This document shows, piece after piece, positions 63,796-64,000 of a stretch of DNA of 64,000 nucleotides. The DNA lies in the NCBI GenBank assembly GCA_013396655.1, contig WBMV01000850.1:124001-188000 (forward strand), in the 5' to 3' direction. Below the pieces are notes generated by a model. That model saw only the letters and a program-made list of their open reading frames with translations, made no database searches and was not told the origin of the DNA. The first letter of the stretch is position 1, and every line of letters begins with the position of its first letter. The translations under genes were made by a program, and so were the position numbers. The DNA is from Campylorhamphus procurvoides. Taxonomy: Eukaryota; Chordata; Aves; Passeriformes; Dendrocolaptidae.

Positions 63796-64000
63796 TTAAG
63801 TGCAACAGTCCCCTTCCCCAAAGTCACTTCAGGATTGCTAAGGAAAGGGAAAATGAAGAGACAATGCTCCAGGGTCGAGAGTTTTAGAAACAGTAAAACA
63901 ACTGACCCACCAACTGCTCTTCCAGCTATCTGAAATAACAATTTGTGAAAGTATTGTTTGCCCACAAAACTATTTCACACATCTTCAAAAATCACTATTC

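Larger units (their letters stand above)
11515..64000 (-). other. MSI2: Intron upstream of the MSI2 exon (truncated by window end)
   Basis: Inference: no upstream Musashi exon was found. I looked on the minus strand for the coding signatures of RRM1 (Lys-Met-Phe-Ile-Gly-Gly-Leu) and of the start of RRM2 (Lys-Ile-Phe-Val-Gly-Gly-Leu; Tyr-Phe-Glu-Gln-Phe-Gly-Lys). The simplest reading is a single intron longer than 52 kb. Vertebrate MSI2 is known for very long introns. A nested or antisense non-coding transcript cannot be excluded. Confidence 0.65.
53346..64000. other. Intronic sequence without recognised genes
   Basis: Holds a CT-rich tract (55099-55127), small hairpins (56579-56595, 56611-56625), a short CAACAACA repeat (56739-56761), the candidate elements at 57560-58400, an AAAT repeat (58394-58420), and A/T runs at 59920-59929, 61941-61980 and 63781-63795. 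No exon or further retroposon was recognised. Confidence 0.5.

Overview
This window looks like bird nuclear DNA. It is almost entirely non-coding, with many short degraded CR1 retroposon copies that carry the bird-typical 3' end (a 'ccttccaaccca' block followed by degenerate 'attctatg' units), a few relics that look like the ancient amniote MIR SINE, ordinary microsatellites and A- or T-rich runs, and no bacterial-style gene packing. I cannot name the species.

The only protein-coding sequence I can support is one 49-base internal exon on the minus strand at 11466-11514. It has a consensus splice acceptor (pyrimidine tract plus ttgcag) and donor (gtaaga). It encodes VEDAMLMFDKTTNRHR and the first base of a glycine codon. 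This is the second RNA-recognition motif (RRM2) of a Musashi RNA-binding protein. Val-Glu-Asp at the start points to MSI2 rather than MSI1, which has Val-Asp-Asp. I found no neighbouring Musashi exon on either side, so the rest of the window is most simply read as two large introns: at least 52 kb upstream of the exon (11515-64000) and at least 11 kb downstream of it (1-11465), both truncated by the window ends.

Layout: 1-11465 is downstream intron with a MIR-like relic (about 5112-5260), a CR1 copy (6636-7053) and a short reverse CR1 tail (8014-8070). The exon follows at 11466-11514. The rest is upstream intron with further CR1 pieces at 20461-20911, 27954-28012, 31170-31290, 36170-36392 and 53153-53345, and MIR-like pieces at 44871-45010 and 52531-52579. 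Between the repeats are AT-rich blocks that retain CpGs and contain homeodomain-like TAAT motifs, E-boxes, MEF2 sites or an AP-1 site. The clearest are 23600-23870, 39880-40490, 48000-48070 and 57560-58400. They resemble the conserved non-coding elements often found in introns of developmental genes, but conservation cannot be judged from one sequence. Long open frames elsewhere lack protein-like composition, splice context or recognisable domains and are treated as chance.

I did not find an RNA gene, CRISPR array, intact transposon, retrovirus or convincing new biological system.
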